Of a DNA stretch of 12,263 nucleotides, positions 1 to 7,517 are shown in pieces. The stretch spans positions 1 to 12,263 of the forward strand of contig JASLMQ010001068.1 of the NCBI GenBank assembly GCA_030746455.1, read 5' to 3'. Numbering within the stretch: position 1 is the first letter of the stretch; every line of letters begins with the position of its first letter. Source of the stretch: Candidatus Latescibacterota bacterium (lineage in GTDB: Bacteria > Latescibacterota > UBA2968 > GCA-2709665). The position numbers and the translations under genes are program-made. The notes beneath the pieces were generated by a model. The model made no database searches. It saw only the letters and a list, made by a program, of their open reading frames with translations, and was not told the origin of the DNA.

Positions 1-660
1 CTTCAGCACGCGCGCGGTGAACCTGACGTCGAATGAGATCTCGATACCCGTTCCGACGATCTCACCGTCTCCCTGAACCGCGTGGCCGTCTCCCAGGCCA
101 AACAGGCCCCCGGCGACCGAAACGGGAAGGTACACCGTTACCCCCGTCACGAACCCTCGGTAGTCCATGTTCCCACCGTGCGGTCCCGATGTGGCCGTGG
201 AGATCGCCTGCCCCCGCGCCGGTGCCACGCCGAAACAACCGGTCATCGGACAGAGGGGAAGCACGAGATCGGCAAGGGTCCCTTCCATGCCCATTGGGCT
301 GGCCGTCTGGTTGTCGAAATCGATCTCCCACTCGATTCTGCGAATGTCGTCCTCAAAGTCGGGCCTGTACCCGAAGTCGAGGACATTGGGAGCGATCCTC
401 GCGCTGGTGTACCCCACCTTTCTGTTCGGCGCCAGATGGTCGAACGTCACGGCGAGGGTGTCACCCGGTTCGGCGCCCTCAACGTAGAACGGGCCAGTCT
501 GCGGGTTCCCGCCCGGCGTTACCGCCTCCCCGCTGGCGTCGTTCCCTCCCGCGTCGACCGTGGTCGTCGACACGGTGTCGCCACTTGCGATGGTAAGCGC
601 CGGCTCGTGCGCGCCGATGGCTGTGTGGTAGATCTCGGGCTCGAACTCGTGATGGGCCAT
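1..660 (-). CDS. Acetamidase/formamidase family protein (3' end beyond the window)
   Basis: Members of this family hydrolyse short amides such as formamide or acetamide to the acid and ammonia in the cytoplasm. The 220 visible residues start MAHHEFEP and read without a stop to the left edge; the C-terminal part is missing. Family hallmarks are the GPHGGNMD stretch (residues 159-166) and GDGHAVQGDGE (190-200), where His and Asp residues typical of the metal/active-site region are kept, plus VEGAEPGDTL (60-69). There is no signal peptide. The ATG at 658-660 is preceded by AGGAG with a 5-base spacer, inside the palindrome AGGAGCTCCT (661-670), which fixes the start. The gene diverges from the glycosyltransferase gene and has its own likely promoter at 753-781. 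The exact amide substrate cannot be told; the family assignment is secure. Confidence 0.93.
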   Translation of the reverse strand, partial: MAHHEFEPEIYHTAIGAHEPALTIASGDTVSTTTVDAGGNDASGEAVTPGGNPQTGPFYVEGAEPGDTLAVTFDHLAPNRKVGYTSARIAPNVLDFGYRPDFEDDIRRIEWEIDFDNQTASPMGMEGTLADLVLPLCPMTGCFGVAPARGQAISTATSGPHGGNMDYRGFVTGVTVYLPVSVAGGLFGLGDGHAVQGDGEIVGTGIEISFDVRFTARVLK

Positions 661-752
661 AGGAGCTCCTTTGGCTTGGGATCCTCCCCCTATCGCGGGG
701 CAGGCGTTCCATCCTGCTGACGGGGGATTCGTGGATGCATGTTCGCACGCCC

Positions 753-781
753 AATGTAACCGATCGACAATGCGGTGTAAA
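753..781 (-). promoter_or_regulatory. Putative sigma-70-type promoter for the acetamidase gene
   Basis: Read on the minus strand: -35 TTTACA (781-776), a 17-base spacer and -10 TACATT (758-753). The boxes match consensus at 5/6 and 4/6 positions. Transcription would start near 746, giving a leader of about 85 bases. The -35 box lies inside the inverted repeat GGTGT-AA-ACACC (774-785). Confidence 0.45.
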
Positions 782-850
782 CACCAAACCGCCAGCTGTC
801 CCCTTCCCGCGCACGGCCTTCCTGCGGACACCGGTGTATTGCTTGACACC
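774..850. promoter_or_regulatory. Putative operator: clustered GGTGT/ACACC half-sites
   Basis: Five copies of one 5-base half-site occur in 77 bases: GGTGT at 774-778, ACACC at 781-785, ACACC at 828-832, GGTGT at 833-837 and ACACC at 846-850. The first pair forms GGTGT-AA-ACACC. The middle pair forms the perfect 10-base palindrome ACACCGGTGT. The third and fourth copies with the last give GGTGT-N8-ACACC. The first pair overlaps the minus-strand -35 box, and the last copy overlaps the plus-strand -35 box (TTGACACC). This placement suits a dimeric repressor acting on both divergent genes. The regulator is not in the window. Confidence 0.4.
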
Positions 851-871
851 GTATGGCAAAGGCGGTATATA
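843..871 (+). promoter_or_regulatory. Sigma-70-type promoter for the glycosyltransferase gene
   Basis: A perfect -35 box TTGACA (843-848) is followed by a 17-base spacer and TATATA (866-871). TATACT at 868-873 is an alternative -10 with a 19-base spacer. Transcription would start near 878, leaving a leader of about 108 bases before the GTG start. This is the strongest promoter match in the window. Confidence 0.65.
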
Positions 872-973
872 CTGCTCACGGGGATCGCGGGCCGGGAACC
901 GTGGCTCGGGGATCGATGGAGGCCGTTCGATCTCCGATTCACGTTTCCCGATGCGCGGTATCTGCACCATCAC

Positions 974-980
974 AGGGGGG
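974..980 (+). promoter_or_regulatory. Ribosome binding site fixing the glycosyltransferase start
   Basis: AGGGGGG lies 5 bases before GTG at 986 and 8 bases before a second in-frame GTG at 989. It decides for a start here rather than at the far upstream TTG (671), which lies before the promoter. Confidence 0.55.
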
Positions 981-985
981 CTACC

Positions 986-2299
986 GTGGTGTCCACGCGG
1001 ACCAGCAGGCTGCTTGTCGTTGCCTATCGGGTACCCCCCATGCTCTCGCCCCGGTCGGTCCAGGTGCATCGGCTGCTCTGCCATTGGGCTCGAGGCGGCC
1101 ACGAGGACCGGCTGATCTGCGGAGACATGGACGTAGCAGCCTGGCCCGATTGGGATTCCGGTCTCTGTTCTGTGTACCCGGTGAGGATCCCGTCCCGTCG
1201 TGTGCCCTCTTCCGAGAAGGCCCGCATGCTCGGGTTCGCGCGCTTGTTCCCCGCGCAGAACCGGCTGAGATCCCTGGCCTTTGAGATCTGGCACTTCATA
1301 GAGCAGATCCCCGATCAGCAGCGATGGTGGGTACCAAGGGCTCGCCGGGCCGCGCTGGACCTGCTCGATAGGGCGCCCTTCGATGCGGTCCTGTCCTTCG
1401 GAAATCCGATGTCCGACCATCTGGTCGGGCTGGCACTCAAGCGCGACACGGGCCTCCCCTGGGTCGCCCATTTCAGCGATCCGTGGGTGGACAATCCCTT
1501 CTGGATCTCCTCCCGTCCCGCAAGGCGCATCAACCTGAGGCTGGAGCGGGAGGTCGTGGCGAACGCGGACCGTGTGGTCTTCGTGTCGGAGGCTACTCGT
1601 GACCTGGTGATGGCGAAGTATCCCGCCGACTGGCGCTCCAGGTCTCGGGTACTCCCCCATTACTTCGATCCCGGCCTCTATCCGCCGGCGGCTTCGTCCT
1701 CCCCTACGATGGTGTTCCGTCACCTGGGGACGCTCTATGGTCCGCGCACCCCGGAGCCGCTCTTCCGTGCGCTGGCGCGCCTCAAGAAGCGAGATGCCGG
1801 TATCCTGGAAGGAGTGACCTTCGAGATGGTGGGGCCATGCTACCCGCCTTCGTTGATGGACGGCTGGCTCTCTCCCTTCGATCTGGAGGCGACGGTGACG
1901 TACAGGCCCACCGTCCCTTACCTGAGAAGTCTGAACCTGATGGCGGGGTCCAATGCACTCATCCTGATGGATGCCCCGGCCGAGGTCAACGTCTTCCTCC
2001 CCTCCAAGCTCATCGACTACGTCGGTGCCGGCAGGCCGGTACTGGGGATCACGCCGGCTCGCGGACCGTCCGCCGACCTGATCGGTGAGGCCGGAGGCAT
2101 CGTGATCGATCCCGGCGACACCGATGGGATCGCCGATGCCGTCCGCACCTACGTCGATGAGCACAGGGCAGGGACCCTCACGCGGCGTGCACCGGACGAC
2201 CGGTTGAGATCCCGGTACGACGTGAACCACATCGCCACCGAGTTCCGCGAGCTGGTTGATGAGGCCATTGTCCAAAGCGCAATGGGCAACCAGCCTTAG
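986..2299 (+). CDS. Glycosyltransferase, GT4-like (group 1)
   Basis: A GT-B-fold enzyme expected to move a sugar from a nucleotide donor to a glycan or lipid acceptor at the cytoplasmic side of the membrane. From the GTG start at 986 it has 437 residues, normal for the family. The N-terminal acceptor half begins with the hydrophobic strand RLLVVAYRVPP (8-18) and includes AHFSDPWVDNP (161-171). ADRVVFVSEATRDLV (194-208) marks the linker to the donor half. The donor-binding region is FLPSKLIDYVGAGRPVLGI (337-355), matching the usual PSKL-x-EY-x-AxGRPVL pattern except that the usual Glu is Asp. There is no signal peptide or clear membrane segment. It is followed 15 bases later by the RNase gene and probably shares its transcript. 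The acceptor is unknown; a role in exopolysaccharide or surface glycan synthesis is inferred only from the family. Confidence 0.85.
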   Translation: MVSTRTSRLLVVAYRVPPMLSPRSVQVHRLLCHWARGGHEDRLICGDMDVAAWPDWDSGLCSVYPVRIPSRRVPSSEKARMLGFARLFPAQNRLRSLAFEIWHFIEQIPDQQRWWVPRARRAALDLLDRAPFDAVLSFGNPMSDHLVGLALKRDTGLPWVAHFSDPWVDNPFWISSRPARRINLRLEREVVANADRVVFVSEATRDLVMAKYPADWRSRSRVLPHYFDPGLYPPAASSSPTMVFRHLGTLYGPRTPEPLFRALARLKKRDAGILEGVTFEMVGPCYPPSLMDGWLSPFDLEATVTYRPTVPYLRSLNLMAGSNALILMDAPAEVNVFLPSKLIDYVGAGRPVLGITPARGPSADLIGEAGGIVIDPGDTDGIADAVRTYVDEHRAGTLTRRAPDDRLRSRYDVNHIATEFRELVDEAIVQSAMGNQP

Positions 2300-2314
2300 T
2301 CGACTGAGCCAGAC

Positions 2315-4861
2315 ATGGACCTCCACTTCCTTGGCGGCGCCGACGAGATCGGCGCTTCCTGCACCTGGGTCGATATAGAGGGCCACCACATCCTTGTCGA
2401 TGCGGGCATCCGGATGGGTGCGTCCCAGGGCTCCAATCTGCCCAACCTCTCGTTCCTGGATGAGGTCGGGTCGCCCGAGGAGGTCCTTCTCACCCACGCG
2501 CACACCGACCACACCGGTGCGCTGCCCGTTCTGGGCAGTGGCTTGGCGGCGGGTGTTCCCATCCGCTGCACCGATCCTACCCGGGCCATCACCCGGGTGC
2601 TTCTGGCCGATGCGCTCAAGATCATGGACAGCCGGGGGGAGCAGGACGGTGAGTTGCCGCTCTACCCCCCCGAGGCGGTCGACGCGTGCCTGGCCAGGAT
2701 GTCCCCGGCTCCCTTCCTCTCCAGCGTCCCGATATGCGGCGGCGCGCTCCACGCCACGTGGATCCCCGCCGGGCACATCCTGGGGGCGGCCTGCGTCTAC
2801 ATCGAAGGGAGCAGCGAGAGCCTGCTGATCAGCGGAGACGTCTCCGTTTCGCACCAGCTGACGATCCCCGGAATGGTCGTCCCTCAGTGCCGCCCCGATG
2901 TGGTGGTGATGGAGTCGACCTACGGCAACCGGCAGCACGCCGACCGGAAGCAGCAGGAGGCCGCCCTCGCGCACCGAGTGGCCGAGGCCGTGGATGGGGG
3001 AGGCAAGGTCCTGGTTCCCGCCTTCGCCGTCGGCCGTGCCCAGGAGGTGCTCCTCATCCTTTCGGGCGCCATGCGTCGCAAGGAGATCCCGCCCTTCCCC
3101 GTCTTCGTCGACGGGATGGTCCGGTCCGTCAACGCCTTGTACGCCGGATTCCCCGAAGCCCTTGCGCCCAACTTGCGCCGCAGGCTCGAACGAGGAGAAG
3201 ACCCATTCTGCGCCGATCACGTCTCCGTCGTGGCCAAACCGGCCGATCGGGAGGCCGTGGTCTCGGGCCCACCCTGCTGCATCGTCGCCAGCTCCGGCAT
3301 GCTCGTCGGGGGCGCGTCCAGCGCCTACGCCCAGCGCCTCGCATCAGGTCCCGAGAACCTGATCGCCATCACGGGCTATCAGGACGAAGAGTCGCCCGGG
3401 CGGGCCCTGCTCGACCTGGCTCGAGAACGCGAGGCGTCTGAACGGGTACTCACGCTCAACGGCCAGCGCCTTCAGGTGGCCTGCCGGGTCGAGACCTATT
3501 CCCTGTCCGCGCACGCCGACAGTGGAGAGCTCACCGCGCTGGTGAACCGCCTTTCCCCCCGCACGGTCTACCTGGTCCACGGCGACCGGGAGGCGCGAGG
3601 ATCCCTCGCGTCCTCCCTAGACCTGCATCTGGAAGGCGGCGTCCATCTCGCGGAGAACGGCGTACGCTATACCGTCGAGCTCGATTCGGGGAGGCGCCGT
3701 CGGCGCTACGGGCGGCTGGTCTCCGTCCAGGGCGTCTCCAGAGGGAGGCCGGTGAGCGCCGATGCGCTCCACGACCTGTCCGCCTACGTGCAGACCTCCG
3801 GACTGAAAGGCCCCCTTCGAGTGCAGGAGCTGGCCGAGATCTGGTATGGCACCGAGGCGACCGCGCCCGAGCGGCTCGAGGATTTCAGGGACCTGCTTCA
3901 GGGCGACCAGACCGCCTTCGTTCCCGACCATCGCCGACCCTACCTCTACCGAGTCGCCGAGAAGTCTGAGGAGGTAGGAGGCCCCCTGGAGATGAACGCC
4001 GCCAGGGAGCGGATCCAGGCGGCCTTCCCTCCGGAGGCCGGGCTCTATAGATGCAGTGCCTTTGTGGAGGACGGGGCCTACGAGCTCGCCTTCCACTTCC
4101 CCGACGTGGTCCGCGAGCGCCACGCCGACGATATCCGCCGTTTGGAGGAGGAGACGGGGTGGCAGATCCGGCTCCGCGAAACCGCCCATCAGGCTCGTCT
4201 CTTCGAGGAAGCATCTGCCTCCCTGCCCGAGGGCGTCTCTGCCGCCAGGGCTCCGGCCCTCAGGCTCGAGCGGCGTGAGGTCGCGCTCGAGGTGGCCGTC
4301 TCACCCGACCTATGCGCCGATTGGGATGGCCTAGCAGAGGAGGCCGCCGACCGCTTCCTCTCCACGACCGGGTACACCCTCCGTCTGATCCGACCGGACC
4401 AGGACACCGCTACGCCCGCCTCGCCCGAGGTCTTGGAGAACGCGTGGGAGATCAACCGCGCCTACGCCGAGGTCCGAGAGGCCTTCAGGTCCGAATCCCA
4501 CGCCCCGTACCGGATCGGCCTCAAGACCGACGCCGCCGGTTCCTACATCGAGGCGGCCTTCGTGTCCCCTGCCGTCGGAGAACGATACGCCGATCTCCTA
4601 GGTGCCCTCTCGGAGCGCGTCGGCTGGATCCTCCGCGTCCGCGACTCGGTCAACCAGGAGCAGATCGCACAGGAGGCACGCTCGCTGACCCCGGAGGACT
4701 GCACGCTCCGGGGCGCGCCCAGACTCTTCGCGGCTCAGGGCCGCGTCGTCGTGCCCGTGCAACGGGCCCCGTCGGAGCAGGATCAGACGGCCCTCCGCGA
4801 GGCCTTCCGCGACGCCACGGGCCTCGAGATCGAATGGGAAGCCCCTAAGCAGATGGGGTAG
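2315..4861 (+). CDS. Beta-CASP metallo-beta-lactamase RNase with duplicated C-terminal extension
   Basis: The first 450 or so residues form a complete beta-CASP nuclease of the CPSF73/YSH1-like bacterial type, which cuts or trims RNA in the cytoplasm using two zinc ions. Visible ligands are HAHTDH (61-66), H154 in PAGHILGAA, D175 in SGDVS, E200 in MESTYG (motif A), H400 in SAHAD (motif B) and H422 in VHGD (motif C). SSGMLVGG (326-333) is also typical. After about residue 460 come nearly 390 residues not found in ordinary members, which are about 450-550 long: an alpha/beta stretch (about 478-548, possibly winged-helix-like), then a tandem duplication (559-692 and 712-842). ATG at 2315 follows the glycosyltransferase stop by 15 bases; the ribosome site is weak (TGAG), suggesting translational coupling. 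The catalytic assignment is firm; the role of the C-terminus and the natural RNA substrate are unknown. Confidence 0.9.
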   Translation: MDLHFLGGADEIGASCTWVDIEGHHILVDAGIRMGASQGSNLPNLSFLDEVGSPEEVLLTHAHTDHTGALPVLGSGLAAGVPIRCTDPTRAITRVLLADALKIMDSRGEQDGELPLYPPEAVDACLARMSPAPFLSSVPICGGALHATWIPAGHILGAACVYIEGSSESLLISGDVSVSHQLTIPGMVVPQCRPDVVVMESTYGNRQHADRKQQEAALAHRVAEAVDGGGKVLVPAFAVGRAQEVLLILSGAMRRKEIPPFPVFVDGMVRSVNALYAGFPEALAPNLRRRLERGEDPFCADHVSVVAKPADREAVVSGPPCCIVASSGMLVGGASSAYAQRLASGPENLIAITGYQDEESPGRALLDLAREREASERVLTLNGQRLQVACRVETYSLSAHADSGELTALVNRLSPRTVYLVHGDREARGSLASSLDLHLEGGVHLAENGVRYTVELDSGRRRRRYGRLVSVQGVSRGRPVSADALHDLSAYVQTSGLKGPLRVQELAEIWYGTEATAPERLEDFRDLLQGDQTAFVPDHRRPYLYRVAEKSEEVGGPLEMNAARERIQAAFPPEAGLYRCSAFVEDGAYELAFHFPDVVRERHADDIRRLEEETGWQIRLRETAHQARLFEEASASLPEGVSAARAPALRLERREVALEVAVSPDLCADWDGLAEEAADRFLSTTGYTLRLIRPDQDTATPASPEVLENAWEINRAYAEVREAFRSESHAPYRIGLKTDAAGSYIEAAFVSPAVGERYADLLGALSERVGWILRVRDSVNQEQIAQEARSLTPEDCTLRGAPRLFAAQGRVVVPVQRAPSEQDQTALREAFRDATGLEIEWEAPKQMG
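3989..4840 (+). repeat. Protein-level tandem duplication in the RNase C-terminus
   Basis: Residues 559-692 and 712-842 align by eye over their whole length with conserved landmarks and order: an Ala/Arg-rich helix (AARERIQAAF against AYAEVREAF), a strand, then RHADDIRRLEEETGWQIRLR against RYADLLGALSERVGWILRVR, then a second subdomain ending RFLSTTGYTLRL against AFRDATGLEIEW. Each half thus holds two related units that end in a helix followed by TG-aromatic/aliphatic-strand, giving four weak repeats. The DNA has diverged well past obvious identity, so the duplication is old. Confidence 0.7.
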
Positions 4862-4968
4862 TGCAAAGTACAGAACACTCTATGTGGAAGGCAGCCAGGT
4901 CGATATCGGCGATGCGGAGTCTCCAATAAAGACCGATCCTTTGTCACAGAAATCACAGGAGATGCAAG

Positions 4969-7356
4969 ATGGATGATCCCGGAAGCCACACCCCCTACAC
5001 CGTTCCCCCCAAGCCGATCGCGGATCTGATTGACGCCCCGGCCACACCCTCGGTCAGCCTGAGTCCCGATCGGGAGTGGATCCTGATCATGGATCGCCCC
5101 AGCCATCCGCCCATCGCCGTGGTGTCCCGGCCGGAGCTCCGGATCGCTGGCCTCCGGATCGACCCCAGGACCAGTGGACCAAGCCGTGCTGAGCACCTGA
5201 CGGGCCTCACGCTCAAACGGATCGCAGACGGGCACGTACAGCCCATCACGGGGCTGCCCGAGGAGGCCAGGATCGGCCATCCGCGCTGGTCTCCCGACAG
5301 CAGCCACATCGCCTTCGCCATCTTGGGAGAGAACCGCATCGACCTCTGGGTCGCCGGGGTCCCGGTCGGCGAGGCGCGCAAGATACAGGGCATCGCCCTC
5401 AACGGTGTCTTCGGGTCCTCCTTCGCCTGGCTCTCCGATAGCCGTGCCCTCGTCTGCCGCGCGGTCTCGCCGGACCGTGGGGATCCGCCCGATGCCCCGT
5501 CTGTCCCCCACGGCCCTGTGATCCAGGAGAACATCGGCCTGGTGGCCCCGTCCAGAACCTATCAGGATCTGCTCGAGAGTCCGTACGACGAGACGCTCTT
5601 CGAATACCACGCCAATGCCCAGGTTACCCTCGCGCCCCTCGACGGTTCCGTCCGTCCGCTCGGACCTTCCGGCCCGATCAGCCACGTTCAGCCCGCACCT
5701 GGTGGTCAGTACCTCCTTGTGGAGACCATCCACAGGCCCTTCTCCTACCTGGTTCCCTACTACCGCTTCCCCTACCGTGTCGAGATCTGGGACCGTCAAG
5801 GCCGTGTCGTGCGCCAGGTGGCCGATCTTCCCCTGGCGGAGCAGGTCCCCATCGCCTTCGACGCCGTGCCCACGGGTCCGCGATCCTTCGGTTGGCGCGC
5901 GGACACACCCGCGACCCTCGTCTGGGTCGAGGCCCAGGATGGCGGAGATCCCGCGAACGAGGCCGACGTGCGCGACAGGATCCTCACGTTGCCCGAGCCC
6001 TTCGAGGGAGAGGCCGCAACACTGCTGGACCTGGAGTTCCGCTACTCGGGCACCCTCTGGGGCACCGCCGAGCTGGCGCTGGCCTCCGAGCGATGGTGGA
6101 AGACGCGCCGGACCCGCACCTGGCGGCTGGCCCCAGACTCGGCCGATTCAGACCCGTCCGTGGTGTTCGACCGGTCCTGGGAAGACCGGTACAGCGATCC
6201 GGGCATGCCCATGCTGCGGCCCACCGCGGAGGGCACGGCCGTCCTCCAGACCGGGGCCGACGGAGGGTGTCTCTTCCTATCGGGCGACGGAGCATCCCCC
6301 GAGGGTGACCGGCCGTTTCTGGATCGCTATGATCTCGCCACGGGCGAGACCGAGCGTCTCTGGCGATCGGAACCGCCTTACTACGAACGGCCGGGCCAGC
6401 TGATCGACGCGCATGCCCTTCTGCTCCTCACGGCTCGCGAGGCCGTGGACCAGCAAACCAACTACTACGTACGCCACCTGGAGCGGGCGGACCTCTCGCC
6501 GGTCACCGATTTCTCCCACCCTACACCTCAGCTCAAGGACGTGCAGAAGGAGCTCATCAAGTACAGCCGATCCGACGGCGTTCAGCTGACCGCCACCCTG
6601 TACTTGCCGCCGGGACATACGCCGGAGCGTGAAGGTCCCCTGCCCCTGGTCATGTGGGCCTACCCCCGCGAATTCAAGAGCGCCGACGCCGCCGGCCAGG
6701 TGAAGGACTCGCCCCACCGTTTCGTGCGTGCCAGCGCCCTGTCACCCCTGCCCTTGCTCGCGCACGGCTACGCGGTCCTCGACGGCCCCACCCTGCCCAT
6801 CATCGGCGAGGGGGACGCTGAGGCGAACGACACCTACGTGGAGCAGCTCGTGGCCAGTGCCGAAGCCGCCGTTGACGAGGTCGTGCGCCGTGGCGTGGCG
6901 GAACGGCATCGCATCGCAGTGGGCGGCCACTCCTATGGCGGGTTCATGACCGCCAACCTGCTGGCTCACACCGATCTCTTCCGGGCCGGGGTCGCGCGAA
7001 GTGGCGCTTACAACCGAACCCTCACGCCCTTCGGTTTCCAGGCCGAAGAGCGAACCCTCTGGCAGGCCCCGGAGGTCTACGCCTCGATGTCGCCCTTCAT
7101 GCACGTCGACAAGATCACGGCCCCCATCCTGCTCATCCACGGTGAAGCCGACAACAACGCGGGAACCTTCCCCATCCAGAGCGAGCGTCTCTACAACGCC
7201 CTGAAGGGTCACGGTGCCATCGTGAGGCTGGTCATGCTGCCCCACGAAAGTCACGGATACCGAGCGCGCGAATCGGTGATGCACACCTTGTGGGAGACCG
7301 CAGCCTGGCTGGACACCTACGTCAAGAACGCGGGAGAGCCTGCAAAGGAGGAATAG
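4969..7356 (+). CDS. S9D glutamyl endopeptidase (prolyl oligopeptidase superfamily)
   Basis: A serine peptidase of 795 residues that cuts after glutamate. From memory, the N-terminus (PYTVPPKPIADLIDAP) and C-terminal region (SGAYNRTLTPFGFQ, LLIHGEADNN, LPHESHGY) closely resemble plant chloroplast glutamyl endopeptidase CGEP and its bacterial homologues. The first 550 or so residues form a beta-propeller, with strand motifs such as PRWSPDSSHIAFA; the last 230 form the alpha/beta-hydrolase domain. The catalytic triad is S655 in GGHSYGGF, D728 in HGEADNN and H762 in ESHGY. No signal peptide is visible, so a cytoplasmic role in peptide turnover is likely. The start is fixed by AGGAG (4957-4961) 7 bases before ATG. 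The 107-base gap after the RNase gene shows no convincing promoter, so readthrough is possible. It ends 11 bases before a large hairpin. Confidence 0.93.
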   Translation: MDDPGSHTPYTVPPKPIADLIDAPATPSVSLSPDREWILIMDRPSHPPIAVVSRPELRIAGLRIDPRTSGPSRAEHLTGLTLKRIADGHVQPITGLPEEARIGHPRWSPDSSHIAFAILGENRIDLWVAGVPVGEARKIQGIALNGVFGSSFAWLSDSRALVCRAVSPDRGDPPDAPSVPHGPVIQENIGLVAPSRTYQDLLESPYDETLFEYHANAQVTLAPLDGSVRPLGPSGPISHVQPAPGGQYLLVETIHRPFSYLVPYYRFPYRVEIWDRQGRVVRQVADLPLAEQVPIAFDAVPTGPRSFGWRADTPATLVWVEAQDGGDPANEADVRDRILTLPEPFEGEAATLLDLEFRYSGTLWGTAELALASERWWKTRRTRTWRLAPDSADSDPSVVFDRSWEDRYSDPGMPMLRPTAEGTAVLQTGADGGCLFLSGDGASPEGDRPFLDRYDLATGETERLWRSEPPYYERPGQLIDAHALLLLTAREAVDQQTNYYVRHLERADLSPVTDFSHPTPQLKDVQKELIKYSRSDGVQLTATLYLPPGHTPEREGPLPLVMWAYPREFKSADAAGQVKDSPHRFVRASALSPLPLLAHGYAVLDGPTLPIIGEGDAEANDTYVEQLVASAEAAVDEVVRRGVAERHRIAVGGHSYGGFMTANLLAHTDLFRAGVARSGAYNRTLTPFGFQAEERTLWQAPEVYASMSPFMHVDKITAPILLIHGEADNNAGTFPIQSERLYNALKGHGAIVRLVMLPHESHGYRARESVMHTLWETAAWLDTYVKNAGEPAKEE

Positions 7357-7366
7357 GCAGGTGCGA

Positions 7367-7413
7367 ACACACGAGCGCCCCGATGGGTTCGACCCATCGG
7401 GGCGCTCGTGTGT
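7367..7413. terminator. Perfect 22-bp hairpin between convergent genes
   Basis: The left arm 7367-7388 and right arm 7392-7413 are exact reverse complements (22 of 22), with the 3-base loop TCG. The core is GAGCGCCCCGATGGGT. It starts 11 bases after the endopeptidase stop. Neither side has a T-run, so it is not a textbook intrinsic terminator; it may act on both strands, stabilise 3' ends or rely on another factor. Confidence 0.65.
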
Positions 7414-7420
7414 ACGACGG

Positions 7421-7490
7421 CCCGGGGAAAGGGCGTGTCCCACCTTCCCCGGGAGCTGCCGGTCTTTTGTGCAGCAGACACGTTGCTGCA
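7421..7490. terminator. Two further hairpins in the convergent gap
   Basis: CCCGGGGAA (7421-7429) pairs with TTCCCCGGG (7445-7453) around a 15-base loop. TGCAGCA (7470-7476) pairs with TGCTGCA (7484-7490) around a 7-base loop. With the large hairpin they make three stems in about 125 bases between the endopeptidase (ends 7356) and the sigma factor gene (ends 7518). The second lies on the 3' side of the sigma factor transcript and may end it. No T-run follows either stem. Confidence 0.4.
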
Positions 7491-7517
7491 TACGCCGGAT
7501 CCGACAGCCTTTGACCG

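Larger units (their letters stand above)
661..985. other. Divergent intergenic region with two promoters
   Basis: These 325 bases separate the acetamidase start (minus) from the glycosyltransferase start (plus). They hold the acetamidase Shine-Dalgarno palindrome (661-670), a minus-strand promoter (753-781), a cluster of GGTGT/ACACC half-sites (774-850), a plus-strand promoter (843-871) and the glycosyltransferase ribosome binding site (974-980). The plus-strand reading frame is open across the whole region, but its predicted peptide is rich in Cys, His and Arg, looks non-natural, and contains the promoter, so I treat it as non-coding. No RNA structure of a known riboswitch class was recognised in the roughly 100-base plus-strand leader. 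Confidence 0.7.

Noticed and set aside
671..985. N-terminal extension of the glycosyltransferase from a TTG at 671, with AGGAG at 661-665
   Set aside because: The extension would contain the strong promoter at 843-871 and encodes Cys/His/Arg-rich, non-homologous peptide. The AGGAG arises because the acetamidase ribosome site is a palindrome. The GTG at 986 has its own ribosome site and begins exactly at the fold's first strand.
479..3220. A 913-residue open frame on the minus strand
   Set aside because: It lies opposite the glycosyltransferase and RNase genes and overlaps the acetamidase gene in another frame. It has no recognisable domain and is rich in Gly, Arg and His, as expected for an antisense frame in GC-rich coding DNA.
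4783..5799. A 338-residue minus-strand open frame across the RNase-endopeptidase gap
   Set aside because: It is antisense to the endopeptidase N-terminus and the RNase C-terminus, and its composition is that of a shadow frame.
7361..7517. Short plus-strand peptides over the convergent gap
   Set aside because: They translate the arms of the hairpins and have no ribosome site or similarity; the region is better explained as structured RNA/DNA.
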